This document shows positions 1 through 11,487 of a stretch of 64,000 nucleotides of DNA, one piece after another. This stretch comes from Sclerotiophoma versabilis (Eukaryota; Ascomycota; Dothideomycetes; Pleosporales; Didymellaceae), in assembly GCA_012274445.1 (NCBI GenBank), contig JAAROD010000029.1, forward strand, positions 868,001-932,000, given 5' to 3'. Each line of letters begins with the position of its first letter. Position 1 is the first letter of the stretch. Both the position numbers and the translations under genes were made by a program. The notes below the pieces were generated by a model. That model was not told where the DNA came from, made no database searches, and saw only the letters and a list, made by a program, of their open reading frames with translations.

Positions 1-297
1 GAGACACCCAAGGAAGAGCTGCACGATGCTCTCAAACGGTCATGCAGGCATTCGCGAGAATTGTTCGGCGATGGCGATGAAGGACAGGTCAGCAAGATGG
101 CTTTTGATGCTCATTGGGACCAGCGCGTCATCGCAACTCATGGCGGAGGCCAGAACGGTCCCTTGCACGGGATCGATTTTGCAAGCGACGAATTGAATCA
201 CCCAGACGCGGTTGTTACGTTTCCTCCTGCAAAAGAAGCATGTCACGAGGAGACTCGTCGAAGGTCTTCACTCCGGACTGGGACAAGAGTCAGCTAA
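1..297 (+). CDS. Unresolved ORF running in from the left edge
   Basis: A frame is open from base 1 to a TAA at 295-297 and would encode the last 98 residues of a protein extending off the window. I recognise no family. A minus-strand frame over 40-246 is equally open, is preceded by a good 3' splice signal (TTTTGCAG), and has coding-like third positions, so the real gene could be on either strand. Only one of the two is likely to be real. Confidence 0.2.
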   Translation, partial: ETPKEELHDALKRSCRHSRELFGDGDEGQVSKMAFDAHWDQRVIATHGGGQNGPLHGIDFASDELNHPDAVVTFPPAKEACHEETRRRSSLRTGTRVS

Positions 298-3200
298 ATT
301 TACGTAGACCCCGACTAGGTTTTTGAGAAGGATATTGCAGAGGTCGAAATGCAACCTACAGATGCTGTCACTGCGGTCCCGTAAAGAAACAAGGAGCATG
401 CAACTGCAGCTCCCACTCCTTGCGACATTACTCAACAGGCCTTCGACCACGCACCTACAGAGCAGCCAAATAGCCTTTTTTACTCTGACACAATTTTTGC
501 TTGGAAGCAGCCACTAACGACGCATCTCCGCTCGCTTTGAAGCCACAAGACCCTGAAATTTCACGCGTGGCACCTTCTGCCGTGGAGATGTATACTACGG
601 GGATCGACAAAGCTGGGGTAGCGCCGAGTCAGGTCGCGCTCATGTGAATTCCAAAGTCAGGCTAAAAGGCTTGGGGTACGGAATTGCTTGCTACCTCTGG
701 ACCCACTTACCCATGTTTAGCTATGGGGCTTGTGACGCAGGCTGGGATGCGCACCGAAAGAGACGCCCGGTGGGTAGGAGCGTAGAGGCTGAAGCTCCAA
801 CGTAGACCACAAATACAAGACTTTGGCTAAATTATGTTGAATTTCACTGTGCATGCATATCTGAAGACGTGAACCTTGATACCCTATGTAACTTGGCATC
901 TCTAAACGTGCGAAAAATGGGGAGGCCGTGAAGTCAGTGTACACCGATCACTGCACGCCCCATATATGCACTCAGGCATCCGAAACACTCGAGATCAATT
1001 AAGCAAAGTCCGATTGCTGTCAGCCAATTTTCTAATGTAAGATGTTCGTAAAAAGCCACTCATAAGTAACTCGTGCTTACAGGGTCCCTTCTGCGATCCT
1101 TCCATGCAGAGAAGATCTCGTCGCTTTGAATGAGAATATAGGGAAGATTTTCATCAGGAGCCGGATGTCGGCACTTGGTGATCTAAACATCAGATTACAT
1201 CATGGCAAGTACTAAACTTGCGTAGCCAGCGATGCTGAATATTGCCGCTTACAGTAGGAATGGTTGTAAGTCAATTGCGGTGGAGTGATCGTTCCGTTGT
1301 ATGGGTAGGGATTTGATGACTCGCTCGTGCTGGGTCGAGCGATATGCGACGCTCATTTGTTGAAGGCAAGGCCAGGTGCGAGGTGGTATGCAGACATGGC
1401 TGAGGTAGATGGAAAGGGTTGGGATGAGAACTGTGCGAACATGAGGGCTTGGACTTCAACATGTTGTATCTTGAACTTGCACAAGGCTGAAGACTGGTGA
1501 TTTCGAGAACCGGGTGTTGCTACCTGTTTGCTTTTGCTTTCGAGAAGCAGAGGTGATAGAGCTGGAGTTGGAGCTGGAGCTGTCGTAGGCAGTGACCCTG
1601 TAATCGAGCAAGACCTCATGTGCATGCTGTCTAATGAGACGTTCTCTCCTTTCTCGTAACATTACAACATAGAATCAGCGTTGGAGAGTTAGATGCCTTG
1701 GGGGCCATGCCCGTCCTTGCAAGCAAGACCTTACCTTGCCCATAGCTTCTGCAGTGACACGACACTCTGTCAGCTCACCAATATTTTGTTAAATTTGTTT
1801 GTCAGGATCAGAACACATTGACTGCAACTTTGCAGGGTTACTGACAACTCCCCATGCTATGTGACATCAGATTGTGAAAATTCAGCCACTCCTAGAGGCC
1901 ATCGAATAACGCACACTGCTGGCAAGCCAAGGAAAAGCATTGATATCTTTCAGAAAGTGAATTTTGATCCCTGCAACGGTGTGCGGAGGACTCTTCTTCC
2001 GGAGAGACATCGTTTCGAAGGTCGTAGATTGGTTATGATACGAAGGACGAAAACGCTGCAAACGTGCACCTGCCAACCTAACGCACGAGACATGACACAA
2101 TCCTTAAGGGAAAAGCAAGAGCCACGTGGTTCCTCAACAGTCGTAGGGGAATAAGTGGCTTAGCATGAAACCTGCGGCGAGATGAGTCCGTGATGGCAAC
2201 ATGCATTGCAGGATGAGGCTGTAACATCGAGAATTCGCGTTCGCCGATGGCTCGCCCTCCTCAACAAACATCGTATTTCGATTGATGGATGCACAGACCA
2301 ACGGTTCCATCGATCCGGTCGTTCCTGGATTCCATGATCGCCGCCGCGGAATGCGTCCCGCATATCACTAAATCATAGCCTGCACAGCGGACTTTTTATC
2401 CGACGATCATCTCGATGTTGCTTATCTCTGAGCTACCACTGTAGTGCCAAATATTTCCGCCTGCACCTTTTAGCACCGCGCAACGTTCAAACTATAGAAG
2501 TAGCTACAGAATTAGAGTGGCTGGTATGGTATCTGTTGTACCTACGGCTCTAATTGTAATATTAGTTACTATTGTTGTGCTGAAAGGTGCAGATAAGGAC
2601 AGGCATGAGTGTCGGCGTTTCAAACTTCCGGCGCAACAATTTTACAACACCTCGTGTGAAACTCTTAGGGACGCATCTGTTGCCGATCTTCGATACAGAA
2701 TTGAAGAAATTGGACTTGGTGCAGGTTGATGTCATCGTCCGGCTCCCAGGTACTATCAAAACGGATAACCGGCGGCGGGACATGCCATGATAGCAGCAGG
2801 TATTGGTTTTGGGAGTGGAGTAGTAAGCAAGGGTACCCAGCAGTAATTTTTGTCTTAACCTTGCTCATTATGGACCAATAGACATACCTAGTCGATGCAC
2901 CATGTGCAGGACTAGGTAGGTTTAGATGTAATCTAGTCAGTAGACCCTTTCCGCGTCATCCGTCCCACTCACAAAACATATGCCTGCAACCATGATACAC
3001 CCCTGATTCGACTGACTGTGAAAGCGGTCGAGGTGGCTGTACAAGTGGCTGGAAGTACGGCCGGTCTTCAAAGGACCCTCCTGAGGACGCAACGGTCGGT
3101 CAAGAGGTGGAGACGCGTTTTGACTTGGAGGGTTAGGCGGGAGGACAGACCCGTTAATGGGAACAAGCCTCCCTCAAAATGACTCAGAGAATCGTTCCCT

Positions 3201-3477
3201 AGCCGCGAGGGTCCCAAAAGACTAGTCATGTCCGTAACCCCAACTTTATGATATCAAATTCGTGTGTGCATGTGAAGGTCAAAGCAGAAAAGCCGCACAT
3301 TTAGAGAGAAAACCTATCAAGCAAAAACAACACATCTTAGGACTCTAAACAAACATGAATATAGAACAGCCTTTCTTCTACGATCTTATATGTTCTCAAG
3401 CTCTGTTAAATCGTTGTCGGTGAGTGGTGTTGTGACAAATAGAGCTATTTTGTTAGTGTTCTTCAATGTCTTGGTGG

Positions 3478-3569
3478 TAGGGTGTGCGGCTTTTTTGTCA
3501 CCCGAGGTGACGCTTCGACCTCCACGTGCACTCTAGGTGTGCGGCTTTTCTTGTCATCCGTGGTAAACG
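3478..3569. repeat. Imperfect 35-bp direct repeat
   Basis: Two related segments begin at 3478 and 3534, 56 bp apart. They share GTGTGCGGCTTTT, then TTGTCA and CCG, followed by a diverged GGTGAC/GGTAAC. Several differences are C/T changes, which would fit decay of a repeat, though two copies are too few to call repeat-induced mutation. Confidence 0.5.
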
Positions 3570-4425
3570 TATCAGCAGGATTGTGCTCATTTTTGGTAGC
3601 CTTACTGCCTGACTGCTCATAGGAGAACACGATAGTTCTCATGGGGCTAGCACCGGCGGCATGTCGGCAAGCATCACAACCTCTCGTTCTGCTGCCAAGC
3701 TTCAATAGTCAGCCACGAGGTGTGCACGTTGGGGGTATCTTAGAGCCGCATCAATAGGGCTAGCGTAGCTGTACGGGATCCCGAAAGCAGCTTCGATGTG
3801 ATCTGTGCCTCATGAAAGGCGTGTTTCGTATTCTGCATTTCCCTGCATGGAACCATTGTGGAAGCTTTGATTACGACCGGGGCCAGGGTTGTGGTGGGGG
3901 AGCTGCAGACGCCTCCAGGCTATCGAATATGCTTGCAGTGAAGTTCAGAGTTCCTAAATGCTCGTTGTCTTGGTGGGAGAATTATCCGATCCCAAGGTCG
4001 TCATTTCCCCCTTCGACTTTCGATTTGTTGAATTTTCGCTACATTACACCAATGAGAAAATTGCAGATCGTGAACCTCAAAAGCAAACACACCCAAGCAG
4101 ATCATCATTACACCCACTGCGGTAGGTATGCGCTCTAGCAGGGGCCGCATGCATAGCTCACCGGATACAGTCTGACCTAATCTCTCCTCGAAGCCAGTCT
4201 CCTAGTTGGATAGAAGCTGTCAAACTATTTGTTGAGGACAAGACGAACGCAAAACTGTTCAACCGCCTGCAATTTGTACGTGCCTAGAAGGTATTACACG
4301 CCTCAGACGCAGATGTCCAGTCCACTATTGAAACCAAGCCGTACGTTTTGACAGCGCAGACCGCTGAATAACCCGCGCGAGCACTCCCGCATTTGGCATG
4401 CTGTTAGCCCGGCAACCGGCTGCAG

Positions 4426-4482
4426 TAGTCTGCATAAGGCCCCCTAGTCTGCATAAGGCCCCCTAGTTTGCATAAGGTCCCC
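4426..4482. repeat. Three tandem 19-bp repeats
   Basis: Three head-to-tail copies of a 19-bp unit (TAGTCTGCATAAGGCCCCC) lie at 4426-4444, 4445-4463 and 4464-4482. The first two are identical and the third differs at two positions (C to T in both). There are no spacers, so this is a short minisatellite. Confidence 0.85.
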
Positions 4483-5968
4483 GGTACCCATCAAGCTCAA
4501 AGACCGGGCGTGCATGAGCACGAAGCATCTTAAAGATTTGCAGCGGAGTGCCAAAAGGCGGAGTTTCGTATTATGTACCGCATCATCGTTACGCATCGAC
4601 TGTTATGGATGGCGTCTTAGGGCAGCCTGCATTCAGAAGAAATCTTAACTCACAAGTTTACAAACCGCTGGGTTCAAACACCGACGCCAAGATAAGGCGC
4701 CGACCTGGCAATGTTGGCGTTGGCTCACCGCCAGGTTCACCATGTGTTGTAGCGGTCGTCAAACGTATCCATGGATGCGTGTTAGTCGCCTGTATATTCA
4801 ATCTGTACATCCCGCCGGCAGACATAAGAATATAATCTGTTTCTCAGCACGATACTAAGCTCATAAAGCAATTCTGGCTGGCCTGTACAAGGCTCTTACT
4901 AGCTAGTAGAAGGATCAAGAGAGTATGTAGATGAAGCATATGTACGGGTATGTTAAACCTTGGCTATGTATTCGCCAAGAATCTTGCATATTCGTCTGTT
5001 CTTCTTGCTAGCTCACCTAATTCTACATGATGGTGAATGGTGACTGCGCCCCCCACCCTTGCCGAGACACAACAACCTAATTACACTCTAGATTGAGGCT
5101 AAACCCCGTATCGAGGCACCACCCGTCATACAAACTCAAGTGCAAGCGAAGCCACCTGCATCTCCTACCGTCACCACAGAGCAGTTCAATGCGCGAAAAA
5201 TACAGATGTTGTCAGCCGGTGATTTCCGCCCGACGAAAACGAACAGCAACGCCACCAAAACTAGTTAATCATGACATCGCTTCGCTTCCTGCTTCGCGTC
5301 CTTGCAGCCGATATACCAGCGCAGCTCTGATCCAGGTTCCCGAAAGGATAGATTCGCAGGGTAAATGATAATCACGGCCACGTGCTGCATGTCGGATCCG
5401 CATGCTGATCGACCGATGACACACGCAAGACGTTGGGTGCGCGTTGCACGTTTTTGATCATTATGAGAAGGGGAAAGTTTATCGCCGCAGCTGAGCGAGT
5501 CGGATAGAGAAGAGTAGAACGTCATGTGTTCACATGCTGCAACTAAAACGTTGTTTGAGCCGTGTAGTCCGTTTGAGAAGAGGGGTTGAGAGGCAAAGGG
5601 GGCTCGTTTGCAATTGTGTAAGTCTATTATGTTTTTACGTTTCTAGGGTCTAGTGGTGGTTGTTGCTCGTGAATCGTGATGTCGTTGTTCAGCGTCTGCT
5701 GCATTGTACGGGAGCCTTCAAGGCTTGTAGTTGAACAATATCGTTGCAGTCACCATGCTGTCATTAGCTCACCCACGCTGTGCGGCGGCTGTGTGTATCC
5801 CCCCCTCGTCCAATCTTTCATCCTCTTGTCTCCGCTAGCGTAGAACGCCGCGCCAAAAGGTCGCGGGAAAATGGGTACGTCTGGGCAACGCACTGGGTAT
5901 CATATATCTGAAATGATTGCTGAATATCTGAAAGGATTTCCCTGATGAGAAACCAGGCATGGCATGGT

Positions 5969-8294
5969 TCAAGGAACGAAGACGGCTTGCTGGGCTTCCC
6001 ATTGCCATTGTTCTGTCAGTTGACGAGCTCTGTATTCAGTTCTGCAGCCGGTGTCGATCTCAACGTCGCGGATAAGGTTGAGGACAACTTGACGTTCTCG
6101 AGCATCGCCAAGGCATTGTCCAGCGGTAAACAAAGCCTGGATGGAGTAGACGCGTACAGCTTCATCCGATTGAGCAAGCGAAATGCCAACAATTTCGCGG
6201 CTGTGCTTCTGGCAAGCAGCAAGGACTGACTGGTATGAGTTAAGGCGAGCACACACAGTACTGCGGCCTTGGGTTGATTCGTGTGGCTTGTTCATAAACA
6301 GCAAGATCTGGCTCATGTGGTAGGTTTGCATTGTCGAAGCGCACATGGGGATGCTGTACCAGACTTCAGGGAACAGAGCTTCGTTTTCTCCTTGGAGAAG
6401 TCGTCCAGTTGCAAGGGTGGGTTCCATCCGGCTGGAAGGCGTAAAGGTTACTGGGAGACTGTCGTACCAGGCCTGGAACTGCTTGCGCAAGTGGTACCAA
6501 TAATCCAGAAGTGTCGACTGAGGGATACCAGCCCAGCCCATTCCCAGTCCGGTAGGGACCTCGTCTCCAGCTGCCATGAAGTTGATCAGCTTCGACATGA
6601 GCCAGACCAATGCATTACAGAAGAATCCGTCATCGGAGTAGCCGCTCTCAACGAGGTTGGTGGTTACCAGGAATCCTTGATCGTCAATGAGTAAGCCAGC
6701 TTCTTTCCATAAAGAGAGATCTTCTGTGTCAAGGTGTGTATGAGTTTTGTTCATAACTGACGGATCAGTCAGTAGAGCCCTCACGCAGACAAGTAGATTC
6801 GACTTACAAGCAGCATACATGTCTTGTCGCGCTATGTTCCAGAAGGTTGATCGTCGAGCCTTGGAAGTGAAATTGAGGCTTGATATTGAAAGAGGTGAGC
6901 CCGGCGACTGCGTCTGATATGGCATCATACACTCCTGTGAGTGGACAAGAAGAGACTTGGCTCCGCTCAAGTGCTTAGCCCACTCTGACATTGATGTGTC
7001 AAGAAACTCGTATACGCAAAGTATGGCCGATGCCGCCAAGAGCTCTTCGGTGCTAGATTTGCAAGAAGCATTGCTTGACGTTCGACGTCGCTTGGCCGGG
7101 TGTACTAGCTCGTCATTGTGCTGGCGGAACTCGCAGTCCGAGTCATCAGGTGTAATGATGGTGTCAGACTTCAAAGCTTGAAGCAGTAGAGATACGGCGT
7201 TGTCGTAGTAGACTGCTGCTTTGTGCTTCCAATCCACTGATGAAGACCCAGGGTAGACCTCCACTTTTGCTTGGCACCTGGATCCTGCAGACTTGCGGCC
7301 TTGGACCTGAGCGAGAGCCTTCGCGGCGCACGCAACAGCAGCATTTTTCAGCAAAGGGTTTTCCCGGGTTTGCAGTGGTACACAGGAAGTGAAGTATGTG
7401 TCTCTGTCGAAAAGGTCCATCCAGCGGCCAGGGCCTTCGGAGAAATACCGCAATAGGAAGGCAACCTCGTGGTCTTTTGACATCAATGATTCACTGTTAG
7501 ATCGCGGCGGTGACTGCCGCGAACTCGATATGGAGCAAGGTCGAGGCATGTATTCTGCAGTGGAATCGAATGGTGATGTAAGGCGAGGATCAATTGGTGG
7601 CGGTGTCATGGCACCAGACCAGTCCATAATTGGATGGATGCGACGATTGCATAACGAAGCTGGTGGTGAGATGGGAGTGTTGACTGTCGATGTGGGAGGT
7701 GACTGCATCAGAGGTGGTATCGCGTCAAGCTCTGGAGTATAACACATAGGTACGCTGCTTGGTACTAAGTCTGGGCCCATACTGGAAGGTGTGCTGGTTA
7801 AAGAGTGGACGTGTCCAGAAGTTGGCCATGAGCTGACTGATCGAGGTTGAAAAGGTGCAGGTGAGTCCATTGACGCGACAGACATGGTCTCAAGATCTGG
7901 TGTCACGGGGTCGAGGTATGGATTTGTTGTGTTGATGAAGGTGACTGTAAAGGGTGTTAACGACAAAGGAGCCATTTTGCAATGACAAAGCTACCAACCA
8001 TTCTTTGGAATGTCCAGCCAGATGGCATCCTCCTCAAACGTGTTCTTGTAGGAGTAGAACCCCTTCAAGGAGTTCTCGTCCCCCGAGTCGTCACCGTTCA
8101 TGGAAGCATTGTGCTGGTGACGGAATACTATCCCTGAACTTGGGATGCATTCTCTTGAAGCCTTGGTACATTGCCCACAGACAGGCTTCTTCTCATCACA
8201 CTTGAGCTTCCGTTGCCGGCAAGTAAGGCTGCACGAGGTGTTAGAAAGGATGGAGGAAACACCGCTACACTTACCATCCAGTTCGTGAACGCAT
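5969..8294 (-). CDS. Zn(II)2Cys6 transcription factor with fungal-specific domain
   Basis: A nuclear DNA-binding regulator of the fungal C6 binuclear zinc cluster class. Predicted exons are 8275-8294, 7999-8228, 6808-7944 and 5969-6756, joining in frame to 724 residues. The ATG at 8294 opens a 20-nt first exon. Its last two bases complete the first cluster cysteine after splicing, giving C7-X2-C10-X6-C17-X6-C24-X2-C27-X6-C34 with basic residues between. The large C-terminal part resembles the fungal transcription factor domain PF11951 (motifs HSREIVGI and ALFTAGQC). The first ATG of the long frame (7975) falls inside intron 2 and would lose the zinc cluster, so it is rejected. Intron 3 (51 bp) is stop-free and in frame. 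Targets are unknown, and no metabolic cluster adjoins it. Confidence 0.88.
6757..6807 (-). other. In-frame, stop-free 51-bp intron of the Zn2Cys6 regulator
   Basis: Donor GTAAGTC and acceptor GTCAG flank 51 bp with no stop in the gene's frame. Removing it joins a conserved-looking stretch (RQDMYAA then F-MNKTHTHLDTED). Retention would add 17 residues, so translating the open frame alone gives a plausible but probably wrong protein. Confidence 0.75.
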
Positions 8295-9127
8295 CTCAGT
8301 AGTGGTCCGCGTGGATCAATGAAGCTCAGGTAGTTACGGGTACTCAGATCGAGCGTAGTGGGTATAAAGGAAAGTCTGCATGAGTCGGCGAGCGCTGGGT
8401 TATAGATATAACACCATGGTCGAGGGCGATACAGCGGTCTTGCTGAAGGTTGGGTGCGGGGTCTAGCATGGTTCGCGCCATCGCCGGTCCACCATCACAA
8501 TCTAAACAGGGCCTGTAGGAAATGGCCAAAGCCTTTTCCTTGCCCTAGGTGCGTCAGCATGAATCGCACTCGCGTCGCTCGATCTGGGGTAGTTTGAGCA
8601 TTGAGCTAAAGTTCAGCATGGAAGAACAGCTACGATGGTCCCGTTCGGCGAGTCGCGTCAAGCGCCGTAATGATGTGCTTCTCGCCGAAGCCTGACCGAG
8701 CCGCAGAACGAACATCACTTGGAGATACTGCACACGTGGAACTAGTCGGAATGTGGCCGCTAATCGCCACTTTTTTTTAAAGTTTTCTCCTGGCCGCTTT
8801 GCTTTCGCGCATACCGCCATCGGGCCGTCTTAACAAGCCACCGCTGTCTTTGGACAACCCTTCCCTCATCCCAGCACAGATCCGGAGTGATCCATCCTGT
8901 CATCCCACTCATCCCACTACGTTTCAGTCGGTACTGTGTGCCTATGACAACTGTCGGACATAACTCCAAGCCCCTTGACCAGTTCGTGAGTGAAGCAGTG
9001 ATCGCGTTATCAACGGGAAGAATTAAACGTGCATGCAGCCCATCGAAACATCGAAGCATTCTGGAAGCATTCGGATAATGTTCGGGTCTCTCACCGCCTT
9101 TGAGCTAATCCAGCCCAGCGAGGTCGC
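8295..9127. other. Intergenic: regulator promoter and POB3 3' flank
   Basis: This is upstream of the zinc-cluster gene and downstream of POB3, both on the minus strand. The only ATG-started frame of note is 88 residues, minus strand, 8554-8820. It has no recognisable domain, and I take it as chance. Confidence 0.55.
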
Positions 9128-11029
9128 TCAATCTGTAGTCTTCTGTTTTTTCTTCGGTCGTTCCTCGTTTGGCCCTGCATCGCTGTCCGCATCTTCCATT
9201 TCTGCGTCGCTGTCTCCAGAACCACTGTCGTGGTCGGAGTCGAACTCTTCTCCAACTTCGGATTCAGATTCGGTCTGGAAGTCCTCATCAACGCTCTCGT
9301 CGTCCTCGTCGGCACTACCGCGATTTGCGACACCTCCATCGTCACTAGAGGCAAGGTCGTCGTCTTGGAGTGCGGCTGCGAGAATTGCCCCTGACTGTTG
9401 AATGCATTAGCGCAATCAGGTGGGAATACAAGTGAAGTACTTACGTCATCCGCCATCTCGTTCTTCGTTTTGATGCCTTTAGCTCGGAAAAAGTTCTCGA
9501 GTGGCTGTTGCTCCTCACTGTAGGGTCAAGTATTAGCTATGTTGTCTCTTTACAGATCTTGTGGCTTGCACTCACCGATTAATGTTCGAGAATTGGTGCT
9601 CTGCCATACCACCCTTCATTGTAAAGGTGATATCGAATGTTCGACTCGCTGCCATGGCGCCACCGACACGCGACATGGTGACCGATGCGATGTTGTCCAT
9701 GGCAATGTATGTTGCTGGCTTAGGGATGAACATGAAGGCTTTGTCGAGGCAGTACAAGTGGCCCTCGTTGGCCTTGATCGAGCACTTGACGCCAGATTGC
9801 TCGTGGTGACTGATGAAGTCGCGTGACGGCCTAGTGATACGTTTCCCACTGAGACCCCGGAAGATGTCAGAGACTACTACAGCAATGGGTGCCTCGTAGT
9901 GCGATTGCAGCTTGTCCTTGTATTTCTCTTCCAGCAAGTCTTCCTTCATGTTGAGATCGAGATTGACTTCCTCGTCGCGCTTGAACTGCATGACCAAGAA
10001 TGGGTAGCGTGTCTGGCCTTGTCTCAGAGGTGGATCCAATCCTATTGTAATCAACGTGTGCATGTCGTCGGGCTTCGGTAGCACCATAAACTTCTTGACC
10101 GAGTCGAATTGGATCTTGTAGTCATATGTTTTTCCGCGCAGCCTGAAAGAAGTCTCGTACATGTCGATATCGAAACGACCCCTGGGAGTCAAATGAAGGA
10201 TATCGAGGAAGGTGGCGAATGTGTCACCAGCAACCTCGCCAATCTCGGCCTTGTCCATAAGGGTCTCGTAGAACAAATTCGCGGCATTCTGTTCCTCGCC
10301 GTCTTCTGCGCCAGAGATGTCTTCACCGTCCTCGTTCTTCTCCTTCTTGGATGCAACACCTGGAATATAGAAGCGCATCTCGACAAGCTGGTCACGAGCG
10401 CCGGCTGATTTCTTGCCCCTGAAGCGAGCGCCTCCAAGACTCCCATTCGCGCCAGGATCGCCATCGGCGGGTAGCGAGAAATCGACTGCAACCTCGTTCT
10501 TGCCAGCCAAATTGGTATTCGATACTTCGGTGTAGGGAACTTCGAAGGCGGGGCGGTTCGCGACGTTGAAGGTAAGCTCAGCCTTTCCAAATTCGGCTTT
10601 GCCCCAGTTCCACCCACGGAGGGCATGTTCTCGGTTGTCTAGGTTGATGCCATACCAGACTTTGAAGAGCTTCGCTGTGCGATCGAAATCCTGGAATACT
10701 TAGCATCCACTGTATCTGCGCTTACAACGGGCTCCCTTACCTCCTGCTTGAAGCCATCGAGTTGTATCACGCCGTCATTGCGTGAAAGAATCTTGATCTC
10801 GTAGCCGCGCGCTGCTCGGCTCCACTGTGCCTGGATAATCTGTGACTGATCGCAAGTATAAGTCTCGCCGTTCGCAGGCTTCCAGCCAAATCCGGACTCG
10901 GAGAATCGAGTGGCGCCCGGTTTGCGGGAAAGATTGAGGTAGATGTCGTTAAAGGCCTCCCTGCTCAATGTCAGCCTGCTGAATAATAATAGAACATGCC
11001 TCTTGGCAAGGGCGGTATTTTGATTACAT
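9128..11029 (-). CDS. POB3: FACT complex subunit Pob3 (SSRP1 homologue)
   Basis: Subunit of the FACT histone chaperone, which with Spt16 reorganises H2A-H2B in nucleosomes during transcription and replication in the nucleus. Predicted exons are 11028-11029, 10741-10960, 9576-10690, 9445-9517 and 9128-9394, in total 558 residues. The N-terminal SSRP1-type domain starts EAFNDIYLNLSRKPG and continues to SGFGWKPANGE. The middle part carries tandem pleckstrin-like folds (TPRGRFDIDMY, YDYKIQFDSVKKF, LVMQFKRDEEVNL). The tail is strongly acidic and ends in a basic PKKKQKT stretch. There is no HMG box, as expected for fungal Pob3. The start codon is predicted to be split, AT at 11029-11028 and G at 10960. 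Without that join the frame lacks an ATG upstream of the conserved N terminus. Confidence 0.93.
10961..11027 (-). other. POB3: Intron splitting the POB3 start codon (AT|G)
   Basis: A 67-bp intron with donor GTAATC, branch-like GGCTGAC and acceptor GAGCAG. Splicing joins AT to GGAGGCC, creating ATG GAG GCC in the frame of the conserved Pob3 N terminus. The unspliced sequence offers only ATG TAA at this point, and the other nearby ATG (in GGCATGTTC) runs into a stop after a few codons. Confidence 0.72.
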
Positions 11030-11162
11030 GTTTGCGACTTCCAGAAAGGTCGTTAGCGGTAGTGGAGGGCTGATAAGGTTGATGGCAGTGAGGGCGCAAC
11101 AATTGTCGTTGTTGCTATCCAGAACCGCGGTCCAAGCTCGAGGTTGTGACTAAGCGGCGACC

Positions 11163-11168
11163 ACGCGT
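11163..11168. promoter_or_regulatory. Possible MCB-type element upstream of POB3
   Basis: The palindrome ACGCGT lies 134 bp upstream of the POB3 start, next to further CGCG-rich sequence. In fungi MBF binds ACGCGT before S-phase genes, and a FACT subunit would suit that. The hexamer is not enriched across the window as a whole, so this single site is only suggestive. Confidence 0.25.
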
Positions 11169-11470
11169 TTTAGCGCGTCGCGTTCCTAGCCTCCGAATAT
11201 TAAGTCACCTTCAACCTCTCAGAAGCCCAAAAGTGCAGCAAAACGAAAAAGAATTATCGGAGAAAAGACGAAGCTTCAAACTGGAGTGCTCGCAAACAAG
11301 GTAACAGACACTTCTCACCCGTTGCCAAAAGCTCAAACCAGCTCAAATGCATCGTGCAGCGTGCAACGCTCGTTGACACAGCGGACTTGTTGTATGCTTT
11401 AAAGGGGTTTTCAGGCAAGGTGTTTCGATATGAGCTTAGGAAGACTACGCATATGTTCGCTTGGTAGCAT

Positions 11471-11487
11471 CCCCCCCCCCCCCCCCC
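11471..11487. repeat. C17 homopolymer
   Basis: Seventeen consecutive C residues on the plus strand. Such runs are prone to length error in sequencing and assembly. Confidence 0.9.

Larger units (their letters stand above)
298..5968. other. Gene-poor 5.7 kb region
   Basis: No convincing gene is visible. The open frames are short, many begin at non-ATG codons, and none shows a recognisable domain. Frames of 108 residues (3812-4138, plus) and about 95 residues (4548-4835, plus) resemble nothing I know. The stretch holds a 35-bp direct repeat near 3.5 kb, a 19-bp triple repeat near 4.45 kb and GAGCTG-type low complexity near 1560-1582. The last few hundred bases are downstream of the minus-strand regulator gene. 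Confidence 0.6.

Noticed and set aside
4426..4482. CRISPR-like array
   Set aside because: The 19-bp repeats are directly adjacent without spacers, and the genome is fungal.
6196..6260. A possible further intron in the zinc-cluster gene (GTACTG...CAG)
   Set aside because: The continuous reading (ARLNSYQSVLAACQKHSREIV) fits the family, and removing the segment would break the frame.
5969..7975. A 668-residue frame starting MAPLSLTPF as the full Zn2Cys6-region protein
   Set aside because: This start lies within a predicted 54-bp intron. Splicing to upstream exons adds a complete zinc cluster in frame, so the ATG at 8294 is preferred.
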